From: Pilatotrama ljubarskyi
Taxonomy: Eukaryota; Basidiomycota; Agaricomycetes; Polyporales; Polyporaceae
Assembly (NCBI GenBank): GCA_022385805.1
Contig: MU277706.1
Span: 89,591-153,590 of the forward strand
Length of the DNA: 64,000 bases
Direction of reading: 5' to 3'
In this document: positions 34,658 through 46,041 of the stretch, piece after piece
Position numbering within the stretch: position 1 is the stretch's first letter
Layout: the number at the start of each line of letters is the position of its first letter
Translations under genes and position numbers: made by a program
Notes under the pieces: model-generated
Told to the model about the DNA's origin: nothing
Databases searched by the model: none
Seen by the model: only the letters and a program-made list of their open reading frames with translations

Positions 34658-36249
34658 TGCTAGCGTTAATTTGCGTGCTTCGGGGAGTGTTGCTAAGAAT
34701 GGTAGCAGGAGCGAGTGTGAGGCTCAGCTGCGGCTTGAGGTGGATTATCAGCGTCGAAAGCGCATCCTGTGTACACCGCCGAGGCATACCGAGTGCAAGG
34801 CCCGCGAGCGACCGGCGAGGGACCGTGGACGAGCTTGCTTGAGGAGGGCAGCGGTGCGGGGATGGTGGTGGTAGGAAGCAATAGGGCTATCTCTATCTAC
34901 TCCGCCCCCTGCAAATTACTAAGGCGGTCTCGGGTTCTGCGTTCCGGCTTCTGCAGGTACACCACAAGCGCCCGTCGGCTCGCCGAGCGCTCGCTGCGCC
35001 ACACAAGCCCACACATGCCGCCGCCGGCCTGACGTCGACTCCTGCTCATCTTTTTGTTTATCTACTAGCAACAACAGCAGGAGTGTCTCCTGGGTGCAAG
35101 AAAGGCAGCCGTCGACCTGCAAAATGAAGAGGACGCTTGCCACACCTGCTCGAGCGTGAGGAGCACCCACGCGGAGAATTGTGTCAAGTGCGATCGGGGC
35201 AGATCCCCATACCCATCGATGCAGATTCCGCCCTGGCCGCCCTCCGCCCGGATTTCCCGGAACAATTCTCAGGCCGCGAAAATCCACCGGGAATCGACTC
35301 AGTTGACTCGCTCCATCTCCCTGAATGGCCCAACGCACGCCAAGAGCATCACCGCCATCACATACGACATTGGACGGCGCGATGGCGAATGATGCGCCCC
35401 CCGCCCCCGCCCCCGCCGCCCCCAGATAACGATGTGCATATGCGCAACTGTGGCCTATCGCGGGCTTGCATACGCCTCCCAACTGCGTGAGACCGGCGAG
35501 ATGTATGCTGACTTGCATGAGCTCTCCGATGCCCGATTCAATACAGTCAGCTGGCAGTGGGCTTACCAACCAATCAATGCGCAAACCGTCTAGAATGTGC
35601 ACGCGTCGCCTCACCAGCGCTGCAGTGGCGGGCCGCCGGCACGCGTGTCGCGCCAGCACTTGGGGCTTCGGGAGATAGACCGTCTGTGGCAGAAAAGCAG
35701 TACACTCGCCTGCGTTGGTCCATACCTCGAACAACATTCATGCCTTCTCACAATCGGGCTACGCCTCCTCCTTCTGTGGGCAGCTAGCGACCTCGACTCA
35801 CAACGAGAATCTCGGGGAGCATGTGGCACACATCGCAGCCTCAGGCCTCACCCCCAGCCATCGGACGGTTCGGATGCGGCGAGGGACAGGCTGCCGAAGC
35901 ACACACGATAACCAAGTGAGCTCGATAAATAACAGCTGTACTACAGAGGCTAGGCTGCGTATTACGGGAAGCGACATAACGATAATGCAAGTCCAGGGGA
36001 TTGATAGTCAATGTACGATGCTCACTGTGGGATACGAGTAGCGTCTATGTGCCAGGCCGCTCCGACGCTCTGTTCTGGATATCTTCCGTAGGTACGTAGC
36101 CACCACTTCATTAAACCGCCCGCTAGAGCCAGAGAGTCACGAAACCAAGAGAAACACCAGCCCGTCCGTATCATCACACGTACGTCGAAAGTAGTACTCC
36201 TATGTGCGGTCGGTCGCCTGCCCAGCGGAGCGCAGAGAAATTCCAGGGT
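34658..36249. other. Intergenic, no gene established; contains a C-rich tract
   Basis: 1.6 kb between the bZIP start and the stop of the guanylyltransferase. The long minus-strand frame at 34919-35737 has a chance-like composition. A short plus-strand stretch near 35125-35200 has two CxxC pairs (CHTC and CVKC) but no assembled gene. Confidence 0.4.
35396..35423 (-). repeat. G-rich tract (potential G-quadruplex) on the minus strand
   Basis: The plus strand has five C runs of two to six bases separated mostly by single G bases. The minus strand therefore has G runs able to form a quadruplex. It lies in a gene-free stretch about 0.75 kb upstream of the bZIP start. Confidence 0.4.
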
Positions 36250-37656
36250 TTACATGAGCTGCTTCCAGCCCGCCTCGCGGCACTTCTTCACGAGGCGCTT
36301 GACCTCCTGCGAGCGCGCACGGGTGGTGACCAGCAGGGTATCGGGCATGTCGACGATGACCAGATCGTCGACGCCGAGAAGGGAAACCAGCCTTCCCGAG
36401 CCGGGGACCACGATACCGCCAGCGGCTTGCTCCGTGACCACTGCATGGCGAGGTTAGCTGTGCACGACAACGGAAGGAGAATGCACATACCGAGTCCGCT
36501 GTCTCCAAGAATACGAGGCTGGTTGGACTCTGCGGGCAAGAGGTCCGCAAGCGAAGAGAAGTCTCCGACGTCGTCCCAACCTGTAACCACGAGACAGCTG
36601 TTCAGCACGACGTCCGCATACCCAGCAGAGCAACTTCGACTGACCGAACGTGGCAGGCACTACAGCGACCCTGCGGTCCAGCGCCGCGGGCTCCGCGACC
36701 GCGTTGTCGATAGCGATCTTCTCCAGACCGGGCCAGACCTCGTCCAGCACCTGCTGCCTCAGCTTCTCGTCGTCCCATGCGCGTGCAATCCTCTCCAGGC
36801 CTTCGTGCAGCTCTGGCTTGTACTCCTTCAGCAGGTCCATGAGGAACGCGGCCTTCGTTACGAACATGCCCGCGTTCCAGCGGTAGTTGCCCGTCTTGAT
36901 GTACGCCGCAGCCGTGCGCGCGTCCGGCTTCTCCTTGAAGCTCGACACCAGCCGCGCGTTCGGCGCGTCCTTGAACCCAAGTTTCTCTCCCAGGCGGACG
37001 TACCCGAATCCGGTGGACGGGTGCGAGGGGGCGATACCGATTGTGACAAGGTAGTCCTTCTTGGCTACCTCGACGGCCTCTGCGACGGCAGCGAGGAAGG
37101 CGTCGTCACCGGAAATCATGTGATCCGCAGCGAAGGAACCGATGATCGCGTTTGGGTCGCGCACAGCAAGGATAGCTGCGGCGAGACCGATGGCCGCCAT
37201 CGAGTCCTTCGCGCTCGGCTCGCAGAAGAGGTTGTGCGGGAGAAGGTCGGGGAGCTGCTCCCTGATGCTCTTGACATGCGCCGGACCCGCGACGATCGCC
37301 GTGCGCGCTGCGGAGGAAAGGGGAATCAGACGATCCCAGGTCGCTTGGATGAGGGACCGGCCCTTGAGCGTCAAGTCGAGCAGGAACTTGGGGTGTTCCT
37401 CTCGCGAGAGCGGCCACAGGCGGGTGCCGGCGCCACCAGCTGGAATGACGACCCAAAAGCCGGGAATTTCGCGTACGCCGAACGGGAACTGGGTGAGGGC
37501 TTGGTCGCTGAGCGGAGAGGGCACATAAATGCTAGGGGGGACGGCTAGTGCGGGGACGGTGTTGGGAGTGAGGAAAGGTGACTTTGCGCGGAGTTGAGGG
37601 CTGCTGGGGGCAGGAGTGTTGAATCCGGGTGTCCCGAGCCTGGACCCGTTGTTGTG
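36250..37656 (-). CDS. Mannose-1-phosphate guanylyltransferase, bacterial ManC type (first exon not found)
   Basis: Makes GDP-mannose from mannose-1-phosphate and GTP. The nucleotidyltransferase signature is VVIPAGGAGTRLWPLSREEH followed by PKFLLDL. Further blocks are FCEPSAKDSMAAIGLAAAIL, GSFAADHMISGDD, HPSTGFGYVRLGEKLG, FKEKPDARTAAAY, GNYRWNAGMFV, TFGWDDVGDFSSL and a C-terminal VVPGSGRLVSLLGVDDLVIV. This is the bacterial ManC/type II architecture without the C-terminal isomerase domain. Fungal Psa1/Mpg1 is a different protein with a left-handed beta-helix. Two introns lie in the last quarter, around 36630 and 36450-36490. The frame is open from an acceptor at 37657, but no ATG fits before the active site, so a short upstream exon is missing. 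An origin by transfer from bacteria is inferred. Confidence 0.88.
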
Positions 37657-38073
37657 CTGATGAAGAGGTCAGCCAACAACTCTCAAGCGCCGCATAGCAC
37701 TATAATACGCCGCAAGAAGTGTCAGAGGCCAACCGAGGCTCGTCACGGGCATCCAGCATGCCACAACTTTGCTAGAGCGCGAGCGCCTTGTCCCAAACCT
37801 CGGCCTACGGAAGGGCACTGCACAGTCGGTTTAACGACCCCTCGAGACAGCGCATGCTCCGTATGTCGATTGGAGTATACTGCGCCACGTCACGACCACC
37901 ACAGATAATTTCGCCTGAGCCCGTCAGCGCGCGCCTCATGAATCCCGGCGACCTATAGCCGACAGGGTCTTCCGCTGGCCATGTTACGCACGTCGAGCCT
38001 CGGTTTCAATGCGGGTGGATGGTGGTGATACTGGACAATGCTCGCAGATAGAACGCAAGCCGAGCGTCCAGAA
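37657..38073. other. Short intergenic stretch, probably with the missing first exon of the guanylyltransferase gene
   Basis: 0.4 kb. On the minus strand ATGs occur near 37700 and 37755-37765, but none gives a clean in-phase join to 37656. Confidence 0.35.
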
Positions 38074-38393
38074 TCAGACGTGCCAGCGTGGAGTGCGCTA
38101 TTGCGGCGAGCGGGAGACGGGGACAGCGCATGAACCGGAATGCCCACCTGGATACCCTCTCGGACCTGACGTTCAAGGCTCGCGTTCGCCTGACGGAGCT
38201 CATGGCATTCCGAGCGCAGCTCCGCGATCTCCATTTGCTGGTCATATCGTGTCAGAGAACCTCGCTGCGAAGCAGGACGCGCCGCCACACTCACAGACTT
38301 GTGTACGGCGTCCATGATCTGTTTGAACATGTACTCGATCGGGGGCCCGCTCACGGCCTGCGCCGCAGGGCTGCTTGACGCGGTGACAGACAT
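38074..38393 (-). CDS. Small coiled-coil orphan protein
   Basis: The model starts at 38393 with MSVTASSSPAAQAVSGPPIE. It continues to MFKQIMDAVHKS and, after a probable 57-nt intron, into QMEIAELRSECHELRQANAS plus LERQVREGIQ, an obvious amphipathic coiled-coil heptad pattern. A second short intron (gtgggc donor) then leads to RTPRWHV and a stop. This gives about 76 residues. The unspliced frame is also open and would give a longer product, so the exon plan is uncertain. No family was recognised. Confidence 0.4.
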
Positions 38394-41300
38394 GGGTCGT
38401 TCGCTGTACTAGGCGGTGGTGGTGGAAGAAAGAGCGAAAGGACAGAGAAAGGTCTGGAGAGGCGGCGGAAGTAGTACTTGTATAACTTGACGTGTCCGCT
38501 CTCTCGCCCTGGACAGCGCCGACCGAGCCAGCGGCTGCGCTTGGCGGGCCCGGCCGAGATCAATCGCAAATGCAATTCATTCACCCGTGGGAATCCTCTC
38601 TAGCTCTATGGGCGCTACAGACACACCACGCCTCCCATAAAACAACGAGGTCGAGGACTGCCTTGTACCGGTCAATGTAACACGACTATAAACCAGCAGA
38701 CCTGTTTCAATATCCTGCAGTGACAAGACGCTTCATCACCATCCATCTGAGCGACCCATAGGTGAGCGCACCACGACGCAGCGACGGCAGGACTGACGCA
38801 CAGGAGGTATTTATCCAGTCGCTTGTGAAATTCGTACGCATGAGCCGCGGTGATGCATGCCAGAGGCATTCTGTACGCAGTGCTGCCTTTATGTTGCTCG
38901 TAGAGTCGTCCGTCCGGTTGCGAGTTGCGAAAGACATCGATTATCACAATTTTCCGCGTCGCTCGACGACGTCGGACGACCGTGTCCTTGGCTCATATGC
39001 CAGGTTTACAACAAACGATCAATTGCGACTGCGTCTGCCATGGCATATCGTACGCGTTTCCTGCGTATGTAGCAGTCATGGCTGAAAGGTGCTTGGCGCG
39101 GTCCGTGTCGGAGGAGGAAGCGGAGTGGGCGTGCTGGATTCGTTCGACCGCCGCATCAATCCCGAGCGGGTGCTTGAGGACTTCGACCGCGTTCGTCTGG
39201 ACATCCCTAACATTGAGAACAACGTGTGCGAGAGACTTACGAGCCCGACAGCACTGTGTTCCAATCGCGCGAGAGCTCTGACTTCAGCATGTCGGCAGCT
39301 AGGTGGAATAGCGGTTGCCACGCCGGTGGATCCTCCGCGGCGCTTTCCCTTTTACTCTCCGCCTGCCCCGCCAGTCCGCCAGGCTAGAATCACGACGACG
39401 ATCCCACCGCGCTTTAGAGTATTGTGATCTCCTCTACCTCTTCAGCGACGAGCCGTATGCGTGTGCTGTTCCAACCGGTCGGCGAGCTACGTACGCAGCA
39501 AGCTGTCCAGCGATCTCCTAGAGATATCCTAAACCAGCGGCCTTCGGCAAGCCATTCGTGAATTGGTGGTGTTCCGATATGCTAGATGAGGCGAAACCAT
39601 CGAGCTGTGGAACACCTAGTCTCGCGATGCTGGTGGTAAGTTCGAGATTGTTCCCAACACAAAGCAACGCGACACGCGTACCTCCCGCCCTCTTTGACAT
39701 ATTTTGCGAGCCAGAACTCTGCTTGAGCCCCCGAACGCACGTCCACCGCATCTGTCTCGCCCGGTACGTTATCCCTTCGCGCAACCAGGTCAGGTTCAGT
39801 TCAAAGCGCATCACCTCTAGCATCTAGTACTATCGACACTGTCCATGGCGCGTCTAGCCGTTGTCAACATGAGGCGATGACGGGCATGATTCCAGTGAAT
39901 TTGATGTGGGGGCATGTTTGACGTGTGCCCGGCGGCCCACAAGCAGGAACTGCCCTTCTCGACTACCGGGTGAAGGCAGTGGGTATCATCCCCTGATGGT
40001 GCCATAGGTAAGTGGAGGACTCTCCTAGTGGAGAGCGAGGTTCGTTGGATGGGGGGAAACGACATCCTGCAGCTCCTTGCTGGAGTCCACCTGCGACGGG
40101 CAAGATCGTCGCAGGGGGACTGACAGCATGCCACTTCTTCGTGCCCCGCCGGCAGCAAGAGATGAAGCCACGCAAGGTCTCTCCCGAGTGCGGCACAGAG
40201 CTATCTCGGGGATCCTCTTGAACCCGCCGACGTACAAGCTGGATACTCACCATGCCCTTGCTGGGGCTTCCGCCGAACCCCTCCACGCTCTTTTTTCATA
40301 TGGAAGCAGGGTATCCCCGCGGTCATGCTGGTTGTCCGGCGAGTACGTGTTAACTAGGGTGCGTGAGACTCGTTTGGCCCAACTCCTGTATGCCGATTGG
40401 CGTGAGGGCCGAGAAGACGAGGAGACCGCGAGGAGGGTGAAGACACAAGACGAGGAGGATGAAGCCAAGCTGGCCATGGCATTGCACCAGAGAGCAATGT
40501 CGACCGAAATGGGCGCGGGCAGCATCCAGCCGCTTGTTGGCAGTCATCTCGTAGGTCCTTCTGGAAGCACGCGGCGCCCAGTGATGCCGAGGCTGCAAGG
40601 GGCTACGCCCTGCCGCGTCTAGGTGGCGGTCTTCATTCTCCGGGTCGAGTGCGGCCGCTGCGTCGAAGGTATGTTGGCCGCAAGGGTGGTCGTAGCAACG
40701 AGTTGAAGTTCATCGCGCCCAGAGATGCCATACGCGGGTGCGAAAGAGGTGCCGTCCAGGCGCTCTGCAGTAGGCCGCCGCGACGGGACGGTGGCATAGC
40801 GAGGACACAGGCGAAACCTTAGTCTAGCGCATTCCATGTTGCCTCTGCGGGATGGTTCTAACGGTCATCCTCTGCGCTAGCACCCTTGTTCAGAACCCCA
40901 CTCGATATGTCTAGCCCGAACTCTGAAACAGGCTCAGACAGCACGGTCTCCTCGCCTCTACGGCCATGATTCACTGTTCAAATGCACGCCTTGAGCTTCA
41001 CCTGCGATTCCGGCGTGATTATGCGGTCGTCGACGCTGTGCACGTCGTCCGAGGGTGAGGAGGCCATTCATAATATTGCGGTCTCGCCATCCCCTGAGTT
41101 GACTCCCACGTCTGCTCCATACTCTCGCTTCCCCTTGCCACTAGTCGGATCCTGGAAACGCTCTATGATCCTCCTGTTCACAGCCCGAGATCCCTGACTG
41201 ACTCCTATGCTGGGATTTCCTGCACCTTCTCACTAGTAACCAAGTTGCACGGCCAAGCTGTCCCTGGAGGACCATGCCGTACGACCACTTGCATCCACCG

Positions 41301-44300
41301 TCCCTCCGCGCAACGGACACGCGCACGATCTCATCCGCCTGCGACCACATTCCCTCATTCCCAACTGGTTTCACAACGAACCGGACCGAGTTGGCAGGAC
41401 GGTTATCCCGGTGAGTGCAAGTGTGCTGATGGTCCCAAATAGTACTAAGCTGGACACACGGTTTGTCAGAGCTCGATGTCGATCGTGGCTACTGGCAAGA
41501 ACTTTCCGAGCATCTGGCGGCGAATCCTTACACGTTTGTCCCCCAAATGTCGGCCAGAGAGCGGGGCCTGGCCCCAGAACCGAGGTGTTCTGCAACACCT
41601 TCCTGAGTGCTGCGGTCGTGAACAACTGCCGGGCTACCAATAATTGCATCAGCTGTCGGCGCGCATTGTACCGTTCCCATCGATCGTTTTACGCTCACGA
41701 CAAGCCATGGCGGTCAGTTCCATGTTACATTGCCATTTACTTCACGTACTGCTTATGCGCTATCTGTGGGTCCACCCTGAGGCCGTGAGTGCCTCCTCGC
41801 CCGCAAACCCGACGTAATCACATGAGGAACACTTGAGCCTATCTTACCCGCCCCGCTTGCGACATCGCATGTGCGTCGTCAAGCCGATGACGGTTGTTGC
41901 GCACGGAGGGCTATTGACCGAGAGCTCGACTCCCGATTCTGTTGCCACGGAACATATCGTCCCTCTACCATTCGAATTCGCGCATTCGCCATGTCGAGTG
42001 TCGCGTATCAGGTGCTCTCAGTCGACGAGATAGCAGCCTTCGCGTCGGCATCAGTATCGCCTCTCGTGATGCTTCTCGAACGGGCTGGCCGGGAGAAGGC
42101 TAGACATCAGGCGGCGCGTCGCGCTGGCGGGGTTCTTTGAGGTGCGCATACCGAGTTGACCTCTAGATTTGTCTATTCAAACATTCCTAGATTGCGAAGG
42201 ACGATCGGATTGGGCGTAGCGGCGTACTGCAGAGCCGGGTGTCCGGGGACCCTCGTCGCGGTCAGTTTGTCCCAGGCTCGCGCTTCTCCGGCTTCCAGCA
42301 GCGGTTCGACGGTGCGCTCGCGGTGCGCACTAGACGTCCTGAGGAACAGCTCTGCATCGCCCGGCTGCGAAGATGTCCTTATCGAGGTTCGCGGGTCAAG
42401 GCCAGAGCGTCCCTCGATCACAGCCAGCCCGTGGCGCAACTCGGATTAGACGCGAATCAGCAACCAGCCCCCATACCTGCAGGTCACGGCCGTGGTCATC
42501 ATGGGACCGTGATAGGCCGTCAACGCTCCTTACGTCCTACGGCACCCACCGCCGTCTCCTAGGCGCGCGGGCGACCCTTCTAGCCGCTCTCTTCTCGCGA
42601 ACTCGACCACACTCAATACTCATTGTGATTTCCATTATCCACCGCCCGCCCTGCTCCGCTCTGGCTCATTGTGTCTCTCTACCCGATTTGTATTACCCCA
42701 GTCACGGATAATTACTCATGCGCCTCCGCAAATGAACTCCAACAACTCATCGATCAACCGGCGGCTCGCCGCGGCGGTCATTAAGGCGATGCCTGCAGGC
42801 GCCGCGGAATATTTCTTCAGACTCCGAGGTTATCGATCTCATTGTCCGACTCGCATGGATGTTGTTGACCTTAGTTGAAGTAGGTTCACAAGTCAAAGTG
42901 GCTCAAGTGATATCCTGTCACGTTGGCGCTGGTGTAAAACCACCCACCGAAGGGGGACCTCGTGAAGTTTTCAGCACTTCTTGAGGACTGCAGAGGAGTC
43001 CAGCGAGGCTATTTGCTAGGAAGAGGCAGCTGCGGATGCCGTAGTACCTGTGGCCACAGATCTGAGGCTCTAGGATTCCTGGGCCTAGACGGCATGCACA
43101 CTCCTCTCCTTGTACGTCAACCCGAGCGGTATGATCCACTTCGCGTTCATTCGGGCCTCGCGTGTCTTCAATGTGCGCTCAGAAGGGCCCGGTGAGTGGT
43201 CGCACTCGGTCGTACCCGGGCACGCTCGTGGCCTCAGCTTCGTCCCCCACGCACGAGATGCCGTTTGCGTTTCCGGACAGGCGTCACAAGGACCCGGTGG
43301 AGACAGGGCTTTCCTTCGTGCTTGCAGTGAGTCCTACCACGTTCCCATCTCATCCACGTTCACTGAGTGCCGGTCACCTAATCTGGTAGTAGCATAGCAA
43401 GAATACTCTTTGCTGCGCCGGGCGCCGTGGTCCCGGGCTCGTCTCACCATACACCCACATCGTGCGACAATCTTGCACATCATGGCGCTCTAGTACGAGC
43501 CACCGACACTCATTCCCTGCCCGGGTTGACTTCATGCTGATGGATTGTTTGGATACAAGCGATGTCTGGTAGCGAAGATCGCTACTTCCAGTTAGCCGAG
43601 CGCTCGTTCCGTTGGCGCGGCACCCCAGCGCCGAAATCCTCCGCTTGTCAATGGCATACGACCTCTGAAAAGTAGAGATTGCATACCAGTCTCCGATTCC
43701 ACTCGCTACAAGAACCGTCACTTTTCTCTCGACGCATGACACAGTGGTCAGAACCCTGCATGCCAGCTCTGGCTCCGCGGTAGCGAGGGCCCCTCTTCTC
43801 CCGCCGTTGCCCTGACCCCCGCAGTACTTCACGCTGCGTACGTTCATGCATCATGCTAAAAGGGAGACATAAACCAACTGATGACAGCTCGATCATCTAG
43901 GCTTCTGACATAGCCAGACCGTATGCGAGCCTGAGCACTAGGGCGCATCCCAGGGTAATGTATTGACAAACCACCATGTGGGTTACAGTTCAGACCCGCC
44001 GCACGCAAGCCGCAGGCCGACTCATCTCCGGAACCCCGAAGTAGACACACTGGGGCGTCGTGGCCTGCGCGGCGTGCCTTGAGGAGACCGTGGACACAGC
44101 GACCTACGCTATTCAATGATGGAAGGCCCTCCTGACGCCGGTTCTTGGCAGCTGCCCGCATCCCTTCTCATGGATGCGTTCCACGCGTGCTAGGCCCAGC
44201 CCGCCGGCACGCTATCTCGAGTCATCCCTCTGTGCTGGGAAGAGGTGAGCAGCGCATCACCCTCGCTCTGGCGCTCATCTCTCACCGATTGGTCCCAGCC

Positions 44301-45038
44301 GTCGTGCCTATTGGCGGGTTTCTCGCGAAACCAATGGCATGGCGCGTCGCGTTCTAGGCGTCGCACCCGTGCCCGAGCCTACCGGTGACTATCATCGTAC
44401 TTGCCACTTGCGTGCTCGCCAATGGGGCGTCGTGGCTTAGGCGGCCTGAGCGATTGAGGAAGGGCGGTGCCGATGTCGCGAGCCCATGATGGCTGTTCAC
44501 AACATATTGGGCCTCCCCAAGACTTGCTCGAGGGGAGGATTGACATGGGTGCACTCGGCCGTCTTGCGCTTAGCTGCCCGGTTAGCGCTGGGCCCGAGTT
44601 CCGTGCACCAGGAATGGAGGAGGGATTGCTTCTTGGTCGACGCTGCGCGCGGGAAGACTTTCGCTTAGAGCTAATTTTACCTACCGACCTGGCCGCCGTC
44701 GTGCGCTCGCGGGTCATTTGCTTCTTGCTTCGCCTTCGAATATACGGCTGATGATCGTGGAGCGTTATGTATTGGAGCTGCGGGAGAAGACGAAAAGGCA
44801 TAATTAACATACAAGAGAACACATACCGTACGTGATATACAGCGGGAGAGTTCGTAAGTCGTTGAGCGAGTCGTTATCTTCGGGCACAGAGCGGCAGTCA
44901 TCGTACATCCGTCCCAGAGCAAACCTACAGCAAGCGAGAGCGTCCTGAGCGAGATAGCAAGAAGTACACAGCATTTATGAGACTACAGTGTATTAGAGAG
45001 CACGGAGAACGGACGACCGGGTGCAAGAGAAGCGAGCG
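38394..45038. other. Long stretch without an assembled gene; isolated exon-like segments
   Basis: 6.6 kb with no long clean frame. Several plus-strand segments nevertheless look like coding sequence. Around 39130-39240 there is DSFDRRINPERVLEDFDRVR. At 40360-40620 there is ETRLAQLLYADWREGREDEE and a continuing charged helix. Segments at 40906-41600 are described separately. At 41991-42138 an ATG-led stretch reads MSSVAYQVLSVDEIAAFASA. Around 42825-42900 there is VIDLIVRLAWMLLTLVEVGS. I could not connect them in phase or match them to a family. They may be fast-evolving multi-exon genes or decayed copies. Confidence 0.35.
40906..41800 (+). pseudogene. Possible fast-evolving or decayed gene
   Basis: Coding-like pieces follow each other on the plus strand. 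An ATG at about 40906 opens MSSPNSETGSDSTVSSPLRP. A piece ending near 41058 reads LELHLRFRRDYAVVDAVHVV before a gtgagg donor. Another reads RILETLYDPPVHSPRSLTDS after a ctag acceptor near 41142. LSLEDHAVRPLASTVPPRNG and LIPNWFHNEPDRVGRTVIP end at a good gtgagt donor at 41411. A further piece at about 41462-41600 reads LSELDVDRGYWQELSEHLAA. Several joins need frames that do not agree. Either I have missed introns or the reading frame is broken. No family was recognised. Confidence 0.25.
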
Positions 45039-46041
45039 TCAGACCAGCCGGGTGAATGTGAATTGGCGAAGCGCCTCATCGTCGACCGGATCGCGCGCGC
45101 GGGGGGAGATGTTCTGCAAGTACTCCAGTGGTGCGAGGCGACGATCTGCGAGAACAGACCCGGGCGGGAGCGGAGCGGCGGGAGGGACTGGGGGTGTTGG
45201 CGGCAAAGAGATCGGAGGTTGTGAGTGATACCGCAATTCGCTCGACGTGCTCGAGCTCGAAGACGGTGCGGGTGACGTATCGCTTCCGCTGCCGCTGGGA
45301 ATGGGTGGCATGATGAAAGGTTCGGCATGAAGGTTTTGACGTGCTCCGCGCCGTGCGCCGTTGTTGCGCGCACAGACATATCTGTTCGGTGGGACGTTGA
45401 CCATTTTGAACATCGGGATGTCGTCGACCGTCGCCAGAGACTCCAGGGATTCTTGCGTGTAGTATGCGTCTGAGGCGAAGCGTCAGGAAGGGTACCCGTG
45501 TAGGAGAGGGACGATGCACGTACTCAGATGCCATTTGCGCGAGTTCTTGGGATAATCGATGAATACGGAGTACGTCTGCTTTATGAACTGCGGGGCGCTG
45601 ATATCGGATGGCGTGAGCCTTGACGCATCACTGACAATAGGAGTGAATACCCACTTCCTGACGTTCTTACGATGAAGAATTGAAGTGCGCGCGGGGCTGT
45701 CCTTCTCGTAATATATCAAGAAGTTCTTAGACCATGCGCAGCGTCAGCCAATAGGAGCGAGGGCGAGGAGACGCGCGAGTACTCACATCCCGAGCGCGCG
45801 ACGGGCCCCAGCTCCGACCTTCGGTGAATCGTTGAATTTCTTGACCTGTGGCCTCGAGTGGATTAGAGCTGCGCTCCTCCCAGACGTAGATACACCCGGG
45901 CGCAAGAGCGAGCCTGTCTTCGTCGGCGAGTCTGTGCATGACCATCGGAAGGAGTCCTGACGCGACGGCGTGAAGAATGATCTCCGCGTCGCGCACAGAG
46001 CGGACCCGCATCCCGGTACAGGTCGGGGACTGTCTGGGCAT
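45039..46041 (-). CDS. Gti1/Pac2 (WOPR) family transcription factor
   Basis: Fungal DNA-binding regulator of the Wor1/Ryp1/Sge1/Mit1 family, which controls morphology, sporulation and virulence programmes. Three exons, 46041-45787, 45725-45524 and 45469-45039, close in phase for 295 residues. The first WOPR half is TCTGMRVRSVRDAEIILHAV, SGLLPMVMHRL, CIYVWEERSS and FTEGRSWGPSRARDNFLIYY. The second half is FIKQTYSVFI and KWHLNAYYTQESLESLATVD followed by DIPMF. The tail is Pro/Ser-rich (PPISLPPTPPVPPAAPLPPG). The start at 46041 (MPRQSPTCTG) puts the domain right at the N-terminus as usual in the family; an ATG at 46155 would add 38 residues. The first half has RFTEGRSW where many relatives have RWTDGxxW. 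Confidence 0.92.

Noticed and set aside
33671..34663. 330-codon plus-strand frame opposite the bZIP gene
   Set aside because: The opposite strand carries a perfect bZIP domain; the frame is rich in Leu, Arg and Gly and has no recognisable domain.
34919..35737. 272-codon minus-strand frame upstream of the bZIP gene
   Set aside because: It runs through a C-rich tract and has chance-like composition, with no domain or plausible intron signals.
36202..37548. 448-codon plus-strand frame opposite the guanylyltransferase
   Set aside because: The minus strand encodes an unmistakable ManC enzyme; the plus frame has no motif and is a codon-bias shadow.
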